This document shows positions 42,070 through 55,021 of a DNA stretch of 64,000 nt, piece by piece. The position numbers and the translations under genes were made by a program. How positions within the stretch are numbered: position 1 is the stretch's first letter; the number at the start of each line of letters is the position of its first letter. This stretch comes from Chara braunii (Eukaryota > Streptophyta > Charophyceae > Charales > Characeae): positions 6,726,337-6,790,336 of the forward strand of contig BFEA01000006.1 of assembly GCA_003427395.1 (NCBI GenBank), read 5' to 3'. The notes beneath the pieces were generated by a model. That model was not told the DNA's origin. It worked only from the letters and a program-made list of their open reading frames with translations, and did no database searches.

Positions 42070-43958
42070 ACCTCGACTGATACGGTAGAACGAGAGCAGC
42101 GACATCTGGATCGTGACACTGAAGCGAAGAGTGATTAAAGCGACCTGAATGACGAGACCCAGTCCTGGCACGGACTGGACCAGTGGCGACGAGATCACTC
42201 GCCCACCGAACCGGTAGAGACCGGCTCTGAGGCTAGCTCGCGGCGGCGGGCAAACAGGCGGTGAGCCCTCAAAGATGATTGTGCAGGGAGAGAGGGACAA
42301 CTCACGTACGAGAGGGAGGCCTAGAGAGTTGCCCCGTGGCTAGCTCAAGGCGACGGGGAGGTCAACACGAAAAGAGAACAGGGACCAGCGGACCGAGACA
42401 GTTACAAGCGAGTAGAGACGGGGCTGCAGTGAGAAGGAGTGCGTGATAGACGCGTGAGCGTGGGTGACGAGGGGTGCGTCCAGTCTATGTCCTATCGCGA
42501 GCAGGAAGGGTGGTGTTGAAAACCCACGGGTTGCAAGAGAGGGAGGAAGAGAAAAGGGAGGAGACACACACTCTCTCTCCACTAACCGTCGATGTCACCT
42601 ATCTAACTAGTGCAACGCACTACGAGAGGTCTTTCTGAGACGCTGTCACCGGGCACTACGTTCCCTTCTCCAAGAAGGGCTCTGCGCGCGCGCCTAGGCT
42701 AGCTAGCGTGTGATCAGTGGGATGTTGTGTTGGTTTCCTGCTTTAGCAAAGAAGTTTTTGCGGCAACAAAACCAGTTTTTCGCGGCAACAGAACCTGGGG
42801 CGCTGAGCAATCAAGATCAGGAGAGAGAGTGGGTTACTTGAGTGACTCGTTTGGCTGACGTCAACTTTCACCCAGTTGGAGTGACGAGATCTCTTGTTGT
42901 TTTCAGAAGACCGTACCATCTTCCATCTTTGGAGTGAGCGCAGTCGCGAGCTAGTGCTCATAGTGTGAGCCATGAGAATGCAAGTGCACGGCGGGAGTTG
43001 GATTCCCGAAAGATGCTCATGGGTGAATAATTACTGACGTCACAGGCTATGATTTGTTTTCTTTCTTTTTCCTCCCTCTCAGTCTCAGCATGATCAACTG
43101 TGAAGGTCAGTATCATACCCTACCTCATGTTCTGATAGTCAGCATCTTATGAAAGGGAAAAGGGCATGAGGGAGCAGGACGCTAGGAACGGGGTTAGCCG
43201 TGAACCGGAGTGGAGTCAGACTAGTGAGCGTGCATCTCAGGACGCGTGTTCTGGGAGGAGTATGGGTCAGCATTGACCTCTCCTGGTCAGATCAACTAGC
43301 AACGAGCACCCTGGCTATATGCTAAGTCTGGCGAGTGTTCGGGGAAGCGTTGGGCAACATTCTGGGTATTGCTAATCAAGTAAGGCATGAGAGTTAGAAA
43401 GAAGTTAGCGTGACAGATGAGAACGGATGGGCACTTGTGGTGGGAACTTGGTGCTAACTAAGAGTGACTCGTACCTATGACAGAAGCCGTGATTGGAAGC
43501 TGCCTGTAAGTTTGACGAGGCGTATCAACAAGTACTTTGCAGGTAACCCGTCACAAACCACCATGCAATCAACCCCAATTACAGAGGAGGAAAAGAAGGG
43601 ACTCACCGATCATGAGCTGTGACGCTTAGGCAACCGAAGTGCCCTCTGTCCTTTGCTAGCGGTTCGCGGTTGACGCCAACTGTTCAAGCGTCTCCATTTT
43701 TTTTTCTTACCAGTTTACGTGTACTGTATATCGAAGAACTTAAGGATAATCTTCCCTTAATGGGCAGGTGTTGACCTCTGTAATCAGTCTAATACACCGT
43801 GAGTGACGATTTGGTATTTGTGTATTGAGAAGTGAGAGATATTGTAAGGTTAGCGTAATCTACCTTTTTCCTGATAGGAGTCGTGGAGGCAGGGGTGCTC
43901 TTTAGGATTCGATCTGTCGAACCGGCTAATTAGGAAAGACCAAGGGATACGACTCAAG

Positions 43959-43986
43959 TTTTTTTTTTTTTTTTTTTTTTTTTTTT
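43959..43986. repeat. T28 homopolymer
   Basis: Followed by CATTTGTGTGTGCAG, which resembles an intron 3' end; equally it could be a retroposon tail on the - strand. Neither is proven. Confidence 0.85.
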
Positions 43987-43991
43987 CATTT

Positions 43992-44237
43992 GTGTGTGCA
44001 GGAGGTACCCGCACGCGAAGGGTTGAAATCTTCCTGTCTCCCGACGATAGGCAGTTCTTTGCGATCGAGTTAGCAGAAGGGAAGGACCCTCTAAGTATCG
44101 CCNGAAAAGCCCTAGACCGACTTAGGGGGTTGAGAGGGGGTGCCGCTGAAGGACGCGTTGTCGAGCACATCGGTCCGACACTACTCAAGGGCAGCGCGGG
44201 ACCCTCCCGGCCGCGTCACGCAGGAGTTGGTCTTTAA
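43992..44237 (+). CDS. Uncharacterised short ORF after an acceptor-like sequence
   Basis: VEIFLSPDDRQFFAIELAEG followed by DPLSIA and a basic Arg/Gly-rich end. It begins just after a pyrimidine tract plus TGTGTGCAG, so it could be a 3' exon. No family recognised. Confidence 0.25.
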   Translation: MCAGGTRTRRVEIFLSPDDRQFFAIELAEGKDPLSIAXKALDRLRGLRGGAAEGRVVEHIGPTLLKGSAGPSRPRHAGVGL

Positions 44238-45950
44238 TCCTCATTGTGATATATACATGGAGCTTCCGCAAGCCGCTTCGACCGAGTGCGCCAACCATAC
44301 CTCTCGCGAGCCCCTACGGCAGGATAGGGCCTAAGCGGAGGCACGACTTACCTCCACCATACGGGAGTTGTCACCTCCCTTCGGTAGGCGTACCCCCACC
44401 GAGCTATCAGTCCACAGTACGAAAGTTGATCAGTTGCAATCGTAGAGGTGGACCAGCCGAGGGCGTTTCTCGTTCGCTGTAGCATAGGGGGTACGCTCGG
44501 TAGTACGCCTCTATCGAACCCGCACGTGAATCGGCATCTTGGAGGGCTGAAGTCCCAAGCGCGACCCGTCGTCAGTCGACTAGGACGCATCCCACACACC
44601 ACGCGCACACCACAATAAAAACACACATGCATACGTATACATACACAAAACGACACTGAACAAACAACGCGACAACACTCCTAGTCCCTTAGTAGCCATC
44701 TCATGACTCTCCGATGCGGAAATCGGATAGGCGTCGTGTGCGAGACTTGGTATAAAACCGCGCGGACGCAGGGCTAACTCATATCGCTTCACAATGCAAG
44801 CATACGCAAGCGATCGCAATGATGGCGTACTATGTAGTACCCATACTCATGTGGTCCTCGTTAATCTCGAGGGTCGCATTCGACACTCAAGTGTCGACTN
44901 ACACGAGCCTTAAGGGTTAATCTCTCGACGCTGGATAACCGCCAAGTGCGGTTGAGAACCACACCCTCTTCTGCTCCCTGTGGAGAGTGGGTGGTACACA
45001 GGTTCATACCTATGGTGACGATCGTCTCTTATGGCCCTGGAGACCAGTTCCATCATCTAGGTCCTAGAGATAAGTTAAGGGGTTAAACTTTGACGGCTGT
45101 CACGAACTACAACGTCCAACCATAGAAATTTAAAAAGCAAAGGATGACAGGGGATTTCCCTCTTCTCTGAAACAAACGATCTGTTTAACCTTTGCGCATG
45201 GTTTCAGTAGGCCACACGAAACACTCAAGACATATATATATCACATAAATATAAGGGTTATTAATATGTGACGATCACTTCTCACAATCACAGTGGAACT
45301 CCTCTCAGCTATTTGTATATGTATGTGAGCGCAGGCAGTCAAAATTCAAACTCCGAATCACCAAACATACCTGCAATCACATCAAATATCCCACCAAAAG
45401 TCCAAGCACTACACGGGGTCAACTTCAACCATTCTCTGCACTCACACCCTTTGTTTTTAGCCATACAAACCTCACTCTTGTGCAACTCCCAAAATAAAAT
45501 ACTCAATACTTTTCTTCAAACGGTCATTCAAATAAAGTCCGGGTGAAAACACAACAAAACAGTTCAAATCACAAGGATAAAGCCTTTAGGTTGAGTGGCA
45601 GGAGTGGGTTGGAATTGAATCGTAAACCGACGAATCGGCAGCCGACCTGTTATAAGTGATAACAAAAGATGATCCCTGTAGGATCAAGTTGACTCTANCC
45701 CAAATCTTGAATCAATCGATCAAGAAAACCTGTCACACAAGACATGTCAATCCCCAAGCTAAATCTATAAGTCCCTGGAGAATAATCCTCATATCACGAT
45801 CTCACTCAAATCATCCTAATTAACTAAGCCTAGGTCTACCTCTAAGCAAGTGTCAAAAGAAAGGTAGACCCTGGCTGAATCTCCTCTATACAGAGTGGAT
45901 CGTCAAAATCACCACCTGTAAAAATATAATCTAACTCCTCTAAACCAAGA

Positions 45951-46500
45951 AAATTTCGGCAGCGCTTCCCGTGGGAGAAGTGCCCTTTCAGAATTTATAT
46001 CAGCCCGAATCTGGAAACATAATTAATTTTCAACTTTCTAAAGTTAAATTTTGTCTAACTTCCTGAATTAGCAAGAATTTGAGCAGTACTCCCTTTAAAA
46101 AAGGAGACTTTCCAGATTTATACTAANTCAGGTATATGAGCTCTGAGTTCAACTAAGATAAAATTTAACTAACTTTTTAGATTTGCAGAAATTTCGGCAG
46201 CGCTTCCCGTAGAGAAAGTGTTATTCCAAGATTTATACAAAGCTAAGTTCATAATCTAAAATGACTTTGACTTCTTAAGGTCTACTTTTGTCTAACTCTT
46301 TGAATTAGCAAAAAATTGGGCATCACTCCCTTTAAAAAATGAGGTATTTCGGATTTTTACTAGCAAAAAAGTAAGAAAAGTTAGACCCTGAAAAAATACA
46401 AAGTCTGACTAAATCCTTGGTTTTGTAAAAATTTCGGCAGCGCTTCCCGTAAGAACAGTGGCTTACCAAGATTTATACAAGACCAAAGTATAACAAAAGA
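45951..46500 (+). repeat. ~239-bp tandem repeat with two related half-units
   Basis: AAATTTCGGCAGCGCTTCCC recurs at 45951, 46189 and 46429 (238 and 240 bases apart), each followed about 120 bases later by a related block with ACTCCCTTTAAAAAA (46080s, 46320s). So the unit is a diverged dimer of ~120 bases. Confidence 0.85.
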
Positions 46501-46776
46501 TCCCAGAAAATGCAGAAATTGATCTAAGTAAAAAAATCTCAGCTTAGAAAATGCAAAAATTGAAACTAACTCCTATGGCTCTAGCACGTGGCCAGCAACT
46601 AAAGCAACTACCTATCAACTGACTCTCAGACTAAGTAGTGGCATCACTCAGTCACATGCAGGTCAAACCACAAAGGTAAGTACTCTCACCACCCCAAGTC
46701 AACCTGGACAAACAATAGTTCGTAATCTTTCAATGATTTATCCCTTTAAACCCAACTTACATAAGGCATGAAGTTA

Positions 46777-47420
46777 GACCACCCAAACTTATGGAACATG
46801 TCTAGCTCAGCCATGAAGTATACACAAACACATGGCACAACAACTTTCATCTTCTTTGAGCATATGACTAGGTCACCCTAGTCGCCCTATATCCAAGATT
46901 TATATAATTATCTTCACTTAGTCTTTTGAGGTAGCACACAACTGAACTAATCATCTTCAGCTCAAGATTCAGTCTGCCCCTTCTTACCACAAGTTTATTC
47001 TTAGTTAGTACTTTCTTCAGTTGGTGATAAGCTATAGTCAGACCACCCAAACTTATGGAACCCTGTCTAACTAGCATGTTCATAGATAGAATAATAGTAA
47101 AGTATAACCAAGTTATAAACTTCTGGTTCCAGCTTGTGCAAGGCGTTGGACCAAGACCACCCAAGCTTAAGGAACATGTCTTGGTCCTCAGCCTGACTCG
47201 TTTCTCTCAAAGCCAAGACAAAAAGAAATCGGCAGAGACCCAAAGTAAACAAGACCGCCAGACTACCCAAACTTATGGATTTGACTGGCTCCTGAAAAGT
47301 CATTCACATCCAGCCCTCACAAGTCAGAGCAACCACACCACCCAAACTTATGGAACATGTCTGGTTTTCCAGACAATCTAAAATAAAACATAGCACTGGG
47401 GCTTCTCTAACTTATGGAAC
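46777..47420 (+). repeat. Dispersed short repeat ACCACCCAAACTTATGGAAC
   Basis: Copies at about 46777, 47041, 47155, 47261 and 47334, with a partial one near 47405, usually followed by ATGTCT. Spacing is irregular. Non-coding. Confidence 0.85.
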
Positions 47421-47832
47421 TGGCCCAACCTTTGGTTGACCCGGTCAAAAATCATGCAATACAGCCTTTCTCCCACCCTTCCCCCAGATGCAACCCCACA
47501 ATCTGCTTTCAATCAGGCAAAGAAGCTAAAACTGGCATTATACATGCATTCCTTTACTTAGTCTGGTGAAAGCAAGAATCATAGGGACAAGCATGCATAC
47601 GCCAATCAAACTATGGGGGGAATAGGCAAACATGGGTATAGTGGGTTTATACAGATAGAGATAGTTTACCTGATGGTTCCCTGCCTCCAGAACCTCGCCT
47701 AGGTTCCGNCAGAGCTCCCGCAATCGGTGGGCTGGTTCCCCACAAAGTCTTGTTGCGGTCCTACTGGTTGCAATCCTGTCTGCCGCCTTCCTCTTAAAAC
47801 TGGATTAGATTTAGAGTAAGAAAGGCAGAAGA

Positions 47833-47927
47833 TATGGGTTTCAGACTCTCGAGATATAAGAAGGGGACAACTCAACTCTCAGGAGAGGGCCTTGATACCT
47901 TCATTCGCCTGAGGGTCCCGCAATGGC
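47833..47927 (+). repeat. 95-bp duplicate at an assembly join, copy 1
   Basis: TATGGGTTTCAGACTCTCGA to CCCGCAATGGC, repeated exactly at 48035-48129 on the other side of the gap. Confidence 0.93.
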
Positions 47928-48019
47928 TCGGCGCCCTGCTGTACAGCAGAGCACTACCGGCCTGTGGTCGTGGTAGCCACCGGGTTTGTCCAGGGACGCG
48001 AAGGTCGAGGGACCGGCGC

Positions 48020-48034
48020 NNNNNNNNNNNNNNN
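48020..48034. other. Assembly gap (15 N)
   Basis: Run of 15 N between the foreign 95-bp block (47925-48019) and the second copy of the 95-bp duplicate. Confidence 0.98.
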
Positions 48035-48129
48035 TATGGGTTTCAGACTCTCGAGATATAAGAAGGGGACAACTCAACTCTCAGGAGAGGGCCTTGATAC
48101 CTTCATTCGCCTGAGGGTCCCGCAATGGC
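48035..48129 (+). repeat. 95-bp duplicate at an assembly join, copy 2
   Basis: Identical to 47833-47927; true sequence continues from here with AACCAACATAAC. Confidence 0.93.
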
Positions 48130-51100
48130 AACCAACATAACAGTTTGTGGACGTCGAACTGCCGAAATGAAACTGCCGACGACTTCCCAAATTGCCGCAC
48201 TAACCCCCTACTTGTCCAGTCTGGCCATCTCCCCAAGTCTCAACACCTCACCTCAGCCCAGATGCGGCCGCACAACAGCCTGCAACATTCCATAAGCGTA
48301 GCAGCAATTCCCAGTGGCGATCAACAGCAACAGCAGTAACAGCCCGCCCACAGTCCATAGACGCAGCAGCGGTACACAGCAGCGGTCAACAGCAACAATA
48401 GCGGTTACTAGCCACAGCAATTCTCAGCGGCAGTTTTCTGCAGCCCGTAGCAACAAGTAGTTTTGTGCGCAGTCGGAGAGAACAGCAGCCACAGTTCGTG
48501 CACAGTTGAAAGCCAACAACAATAGCCTGTGCACCGTCAAGGGATCCAACATTATCTGTCAGGGCTCAACCAAGCGATCTTGTTGTGAATATTCGTGCAC
48601 AAGCAAGTGATCCAGCAGCGACTGTATGTGCACAGTCGAGCAATCCAGCGGCAACTGTCTGTGCACAACCAAGCGATCCAGCGGCAACTGTCTGTGCCCG
48701 GCCAAGCGAACCAATTTCAACCCCAACCTTCAACTTTCGTGGCTCCTTTCTTTGCTCTTTTCGACCCGGTCAACAAGTAAGTCTTCATAGGCCTGTAGCT
48801 CAGCTCTCGCCACTTCAATCGATAGAGTGAACGGAATCAGACTGAGCCTTTTCCGCCAAAGTACGAGACAAAACGTTACCAACCTGTTCGCGCGCGGTGG
48901 GCCTGGTAACTCGACTTCCAACTGTTACTGCATTACTAGTCTCTAATGACAAGTGTCATAATCACCCCTTCTCTCTCACATCCAGATTTGCCCCCCCCCC
49001 ACCCATAGAGCCCTTGACTCAAGGCGTAAGGACCACAAGTAAGCTCACTAGCTTACAACTCCCCCTTCGCCACTTCACTTGGCAAGACAGACAAGGCATC
49101 ACCGTTCAGCATAGTGTCTTCTGGCTACAGCCATATCCTTAACAGCATGGTGACCAACCATCTCACAACTGCTTGAGACCCATGAGTGCAACAGTTAGTA
49201 GTAACAGCAGGCAGCAACACCCCAAAAATAATCGCACAGTCTGTCTCAATACCAACGACCAGAAGGAAAGACTCGCCTCATTACTGCTGCACCTGTCAGT
49301 AGACGAAGCAAGCAGCCCCACAACTTTCCTTAGATACACAGCCGTACCCTCACTACCGCGGCTGACTGAAAGTGCATTATACGGCCGACGGGCAGTGTCC
49401 CAAGCCCGACTATTAGAGCACGCCTAGGCACCTGTAGCCCACTGAGACTATGAGGCGAGAGCGGTTGATAGGATCTAAGTTGCAAGATCATGAAAGCAAC
49501 TCAAGAAGTTACGCACCAAGCCGTAAGCATTGCCATGTATTCAGATCGCTCCTACTGCCTTAGCGCATGGCCTATACTACTCAGCCTAACTAGCTCCTTT
49601 ATGTTCACCCTGATTGAATTACATCGAATATCTACATCCAATCGTAAACACCGGCCACTCATATGCATACGTTCTCTTATCTCCAACTGCTCTCTTCCTC
49701 CTGGTGTATTTGTGCATGTTAACAACCGGATTCACGCCTCTTTGTTCCTGAAAAGGCAGGCGAGATTCAGTCGGGAATAGTCATACGAAAGCCGGTCGGA
49801 TAACCGCAGGTATCTGAACGCAGTACTTACAGTACCCCCTCTTTACAGCGCCCAAGAGACTACGAACGATACGTACGGGCACCCGATCTTCAAATAGGGA
49901 GACCGCGAATCTCAAGAACGAGCTACACGTGCAAGACTACTGACCATCAGAACGGAGATGATACCTACGTTTGGCAAAGATGACGACCACCTCCGGACTC
50001 CTTAACACTGTCGAACAACCCAATTCGACACTTTGCACTCCATAATACGATGACTATGGACGAATTGCCTACTAAGTAAGGAAAAAATTCATCGCCTTTG
50101 TTTGTTCATCCTATCTTCTTTCGCTTAGGGACTAGATAAAGCAACCGATCCGTGCCCCCACACCCACCATTCATTCAAAAATGGGAATGGATTTTTTCTT
50201 AGAGCAAGGGAAAATACATTCGTTTACTTTCAACTTCTTCCCACGCAGCTCAAAACTGTCACGGCGCGAAAATTGACACTTCTTTGTCCCGACTAGCCTT
50301 ACCAATCGATTCGCAGCATCCAAAACCCCCTGTTTCATATCTCTCCTCGCCCGATCCTGTTGAGAATTGAGCGAGGTATCGTTTCCTTCCTTCCTGCCAT
50401 GGCCAGTTCCAGCCATCTTCGCGCGCCCCCTTTCTCTCCTACCTCTATTCCCACTAACTTTCATCCAAACTAACTTCACACTCCTACTCGCCCGACCTTA
50501 AAACTTCCTACTACACTCCCTCGCCCTTCCAAATCTCGCCAGGAGTTCGTCGGAGCAAGTGCTTCCTGACTCGCCATAGCTCATTTCCCGACATCATCAC
50601 GCACCTCCTTTTCTACTAGACTCCTAAACTACTAACTTATCGCCAATTTCTGAGCCCGGATTTGGGGTCGCCACTCTTCAAAACCCCCGAATCGACTCCT
50701 TCCCCGCTCGATTCCGTTCGGAAACGAGCGAGATACTCATCCCCCCCTCTTTTCTCCCTCGTCACTCCTACCATAGCTCCTCGCTATCATTTTTCTACTA
50801 ACTTCTCTATCTACTAACTATCACCTAAAACTAACTTCATAGTCGAGGTCGCTCGCCCCTAGGCCCCCTAGGTAGCACTTTTCCCCACCTGCTTCTATCA
50901 AGAATCGGGTCTGGTAGTGTTCTTCCTTTTCGCCATGCCCGCTCCTCTCATCTCCAACTTCGAAAGCACCCGGCGCGGATTCGCGCCAGGTTCATTTCGA
51001 CTTTGCTGCCCGCCCGCCCGTCGTTGCTCCTTCGTTGATCGGCGCCTTAGCGCAGTGGCCTACCCGACAGCGCAAGCCAGCCCGAGGGGAGCTTCGGAGG

Positions 51101-52861
51101 GGACCGGCTCTCTCCCATTCGGTCACCCGTTCGGCCATATGCCTAAGCCCGACAACGACCGGCTTGGCAGTACCGGCCACAACTCCGCCACAACCTGTTT
51201 CATTTCCGCACGAACCCTGTCGGGATCATGTCCGAGTTCGTTCCCCGTTTCTTCTCTCCCTCTTGCTCTCTGATTGCTCCGCCCCACTTCTCTCTACCTT
51301 CGTCCTCTGTCCGTTTCGCCTTGCACTGCCCGTTGCTGCTAGCACAGCCCGGCAGGACCTGCCGCTCCGCTTACTTGTGCCAACTCCGGCACCAGAGTTG
51401 CGCTATCCACTTTAGCCTGGCCCCTGCTACCGGTCTCCGATGTTACCAGCTGGCCCTTTCGGCCGATCAAGGCAGTCTGGTCCCGATGATACCGGCCAAC
51501 CCCCGCGCTCATACCTTAGCGCATGCTTGTCCCTGTTGCCTTGCCTCGCCCGCTATTGTTAACACGACGCTCAGCTGTCACGGTGACCCGGTCCCACTTA
51601 CCAGACAGTCCACAGCGACCGGCGTAGCTTAGCTTCCTTGGCGGCGCCTCTGAGGTAAAGCGGCCGCCGGAGGGTCTATACTGTGCACTACCTTGTATAC
51701 CCCACTGGGCGCTTGCTGGCACAGATAGCCGGACGACGGCCAAAGAAAGTCGCACCCCGCTAAGGGAGTGTGGGCTAACTTACCTACAGAACCGGCCACC
51801 CCTAAGATGGATGGTGCTGAGGCGCACGGCCTCTGCCCGGCTGTTTTGTCCTAGGCTGCCCCACCCAGGCTACTCTCCGGGTCCCAACGGACATGCTCAC
51901 ACTCAAACCCCCCCTCAGCAGACTTGCGGCTGGTGGGCGGTACGCCCGCAAATGACCCGCGCCACTCAAGTTTCTTTCGTCTCGGCACTAGTCACCCGCC
52001 GGCCTACATGCACGTCGAACTCCTCGGTCCGTGTTTCAGGACGGACAAGGTCGCGGAATTTCGGCAGTATCCCTCACGCGAGGGAATGCGTAGGTCAAAA
52101 CATAAAGGCGCGCGCCTGAGGTCCTCGACCGCCGTGACGACCCCCAAATCCAGCGTCACTTCTGAGTCAAAGAACGCCGGAGCAGAATAACAATACGACA
52201 GTAAATAAAAGTATTTAGGAATTTTTATTCGTAAAAAAATGACGAACGAGGAAAAGGAAACACTAGTACCGCTCTGACGCCTCCAGCGGTAGAACCAAGG
52301 GGGATAGCCCCGCCGGGCCCTCGACTCCTTGGTCCACTCACACTACTCTGATACTCCCGTGCCGTCGCCGCTCGATCTCGATCCCTTAATCTATTTGATG
52401 AAAGTCCGACGCCACAACCACTGGTGCTAGGGCCAAATCTGGGTTTACCTCTGATGGATGTCGAAATAAACGGGCACTGCACGGCGCGCTGACCTACTGA
52501 AACGACTTCAGGGCCTCCTTATTGTCGATGTCGTTCTCCGCGCGTGTGTAGAGGACACAGGCAAGTACATAAATCCCTGCGACATAATCTTTTTAATCCT
52601 AACTTAATCAGAAAATAAAAAAAATAAAAAATTCTAGCCGGCGACCACGCCGACTCTTCAATCATCAAAAAAATAAAACTTCACGAGCGCCTCAAAATAC
52701 GCGCGCCCACACACCCTTTCCTCTAATAAGCTATTCAATCAACGTAAACCATAGAAGCAGCCGCACCTCGCGCGGAATATTTAAACTTTAAACCAAACCT
52801 ATTTTCTGTCGCATGCAAAAAACAGGGCGAATACCCTCGTAAGGGTATTTGCACCGGCAAC
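48130..52861. other. Region without a recognised gene upstream of element E
   Basis: Begins CAG/CAA-rich (48290-48520), holds a 33-bp repeat, and becomes GC-rich with CCGGC-rich stretches at 50900-52200. Could include the 5' LTR and leader of element E, but no matching 3' copy was found. Confidence 0.45.
48593..48712 (+). repeat. 33-bp tandem repeat, about 3.5 copies
   Basis: Units like TGTGCACAACCAAGCGATCC followed by AGCGGCAACTGTC; a multiple of three, so one frame reads PAATVCAQPSD repeatedly. Whether it is translated is unknown. Confidence 0.8.
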
Positions 52862-53308
52862 GTGGTAGGTAAGGTTGAGTACCGAGGAAGGCTAGAGGTC
52901 CCTAGGGCGGCTCACGGCCGGACCTGGGAGATTCCGGTTTGGGCGTACCGGTTGCTCTACCCCGACGACGCAGTTGTGAGGAAGGTCCCGAATAGAGGAC
53001 AAATCATTGAAAAGTTTCCCCTAGGGGAGGAGAAGGGACACGAGTTATTCACCCAGTGTTGGGAGTCGCAAGAGCATACGGACTTCGAGTGGTGGGCATT
53101 AGTAGGGGAGTTCATTAAGTCTATGTTTAGAGGACAGGCCGGAGAGGTAGATGGAGGACTGATTAGATGGTGTTCTCAAGAAGGGATTAGGGGCATTTCC
53201 GATCTAGAGATTGCCAACCTAGCGCTAGCTGCTTGCGAAGAGAAAAGAGTACGCGACTCTTGGTGGACCGTGACTAGCGAAGAGTCCGAAGGTGATAGTA
53301 AGGAATAA
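52862..53308 (+). pseudogene. gag: gag N-terminal segment of element E
   Basis: 149 codons from a GTG, with the frame open further upstream but no ATG, so the true start is unknown. WEIPVWAYRLLYPDDAVVRK and an acidic C-terminus (TSEESEGDSKE) are visible; no named domain. It ends in TAA, and gag continues in another frame from about 53400. Confidence 0.5.
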
Positions 53309-53522
53309 GAATCAAGTGAGGGGGAGGAAAGCTCGTAAGAAAGTAACGAGGCGGAAGGACAAGGGAGTGACTCTAGCAAGGAAAGCAACTAGAGATTGGT
53401 GATAGGGTGCATGAAAAGCGTGGAGGAGCACGAAATTGTCCGATCACCTAAGACCACTGACATGGGGCGGACCGAGGAGGATACCGAGTTAGGGGGCGAG
53501 ATTAAGCAAGTCAGCCGAAGGA

Positions 53523-54827
53523 GTGACCGAGGGGATGGAGGCTATTGGTAGGGCCTTGAAGAGCACGGAGGCACCCCTCGGAGAGAGAACTACGAAACTG
53601 CGAGCGAATTTCGAGGAGCGGTTGCACCGGGAAATGGAGCCGCGAATACCAGTAAGAGAAAGGATGGCAGAAGCCACGAGGGGCTTCCCGATCGAAACCC
53701 GATGGGCGGGGCAAGTAGACACAGAAGAGAGAGTCGGCGAGGGGCAGGAGTTCCCTCATGATAGGGCTGGGTGCTGGGCACCGAGGAGGGGCGAAGAAGG
53801 GAGCCTAAGGAGGAGGGAACTGGGAGACGAACGACCAACAGAAATTGGGGGAGGACCACGAAGATGGGTCGGGAGAGAGACCGGCTCCACGTGGGTACAA
53901 GAGGAAGCGGTAGGAAGGAATATAAGAGGATTCGGGGATGTATGGAGGGGGTTTAGGGGTCAAGAAACCATGCGTTGGGAACGCGAAGACCCGGGTGATA
54001 GAGGCCGCCGTGAGGAGGAACCATGGGGGCCTCCGAGGGCTCGACCTCGGATGGAAGATTTAGACCTAACTTGGTACAAACCTTACGATCCAGCGATAGA
54101 TGGGCCGACGGAAGGTCCTTACTTCCGTCGATACGACGACCGACGAGTCCCCTACTACGATGTGAACCTGGGAATGGAGTAGCTCTACTTTAACGGAAGG
54201 GACGTGACCGGGTTCGTAGAGAAATGAGAGAGTTACGCCTGCCGGAAAAAGTTTTCGGAGAAATAATGGATCGACCACTTTATACAACATTCGGACTCGG
54301 AACTGGATCAGGCCATTAGGGCAATATACCTGGCAGATGGGAGGTGGAAAACCTTCAAGAGCAACTTATTGCGGATCTTCACATGTGACGATCTGATCCC
54401 CACAATAGAAGGGTTGCGTCGGGTCACGAGAGGGGAGCAAGAGAGTCTGGTGGCATTTACCCGAAGATTCAAACGTTTGTCGCAAGCTTTGGTGGATAGA
54501 GGGATGCTCTCGGAAGTAGACAGGTGTGTAATGTTCATGTTGCACCTGCCTGAAGAAAAGAGGAAGGAGGTTTTCGAGGGGGCCCCTAGAGACTCTGCGA
54601 ATTTCAAAAGAGTCGCCGAGGTGGTCTTTACGGGAGGAGGAGTGGACGTGCGAGAGTACATGAAGGAGAGTCTGGACATGGCACTCCGGAGTATACGTAC
54701 TCAAAGAAAGGACGTTCCTCGCAGGAACGAAAGGCAACCTCCTGGGCCTCCCGACCAACGCTGGGGAGGAGGACCCACGGGTTGGAGGAACGAACCCGGT
54801 AACCAAGGGAACTGGAGAAACGACTGA
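53523..54827 (+). pseudogene. gag: gag capsid region of element E
   Basis: One frame containing an Arg/Glu-rich segment (residues 1-200), then a TAG at 54180-54182, a TGA and a TAA within the next 90 bases (at or next to expected Trp/Glu codons), and the capsid: SELDQAIRAIYLADGRWKTF, LRRVTRGEQESLVAFTRRFK, MLHLPEEKRKEVFEG and ALRSIRTQRKD. The last frame ends in TGA at 54825-54827 in a Pro/Gly/Arg-rich tail. Three close stops make it a pseudogene. Confidence 0.72.
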
Positions 54828-55021
54828 GAAGCTGGAGGGAATCGGATCTCGGAATGGGGGAATTCCCGTTAGAAGGATGTGAGGGATGGAAGATGGGAAG
54901 ACCCTCCCCAACCTAGGGCCGTGGGGACTCGTCCTGAGGTACGTCAGGCTAGAGCGCCGCTGCCGCCCGACCCTTCAACGACCATGGGGGCGGCACCTCA
55001 AGTGGCCCCTCGCCCTACAAT

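Larger units (their letters stand above)
41049..45950. other. Region without a recognised gene
   Basis: Contains two short coding-like frames (below), a T28 run, a CA-rich stretch near 44590 and several Ns. No transposon domain was recognised. Confidence 0.5.

Noticed and set aside
44440-44580. tRNA-like SINE head (GGTTCGAT) on the - strand
   Set aside because: Only a partial B-box, no A-box and no cloverleaf could be drawn.
51035-51415. Pro/Arg-rich frames in GC-rich DNA
   Set aside because: Overlapping frames on both strands, biased composition and no motif; typical of GC-rich non-coding DNA.
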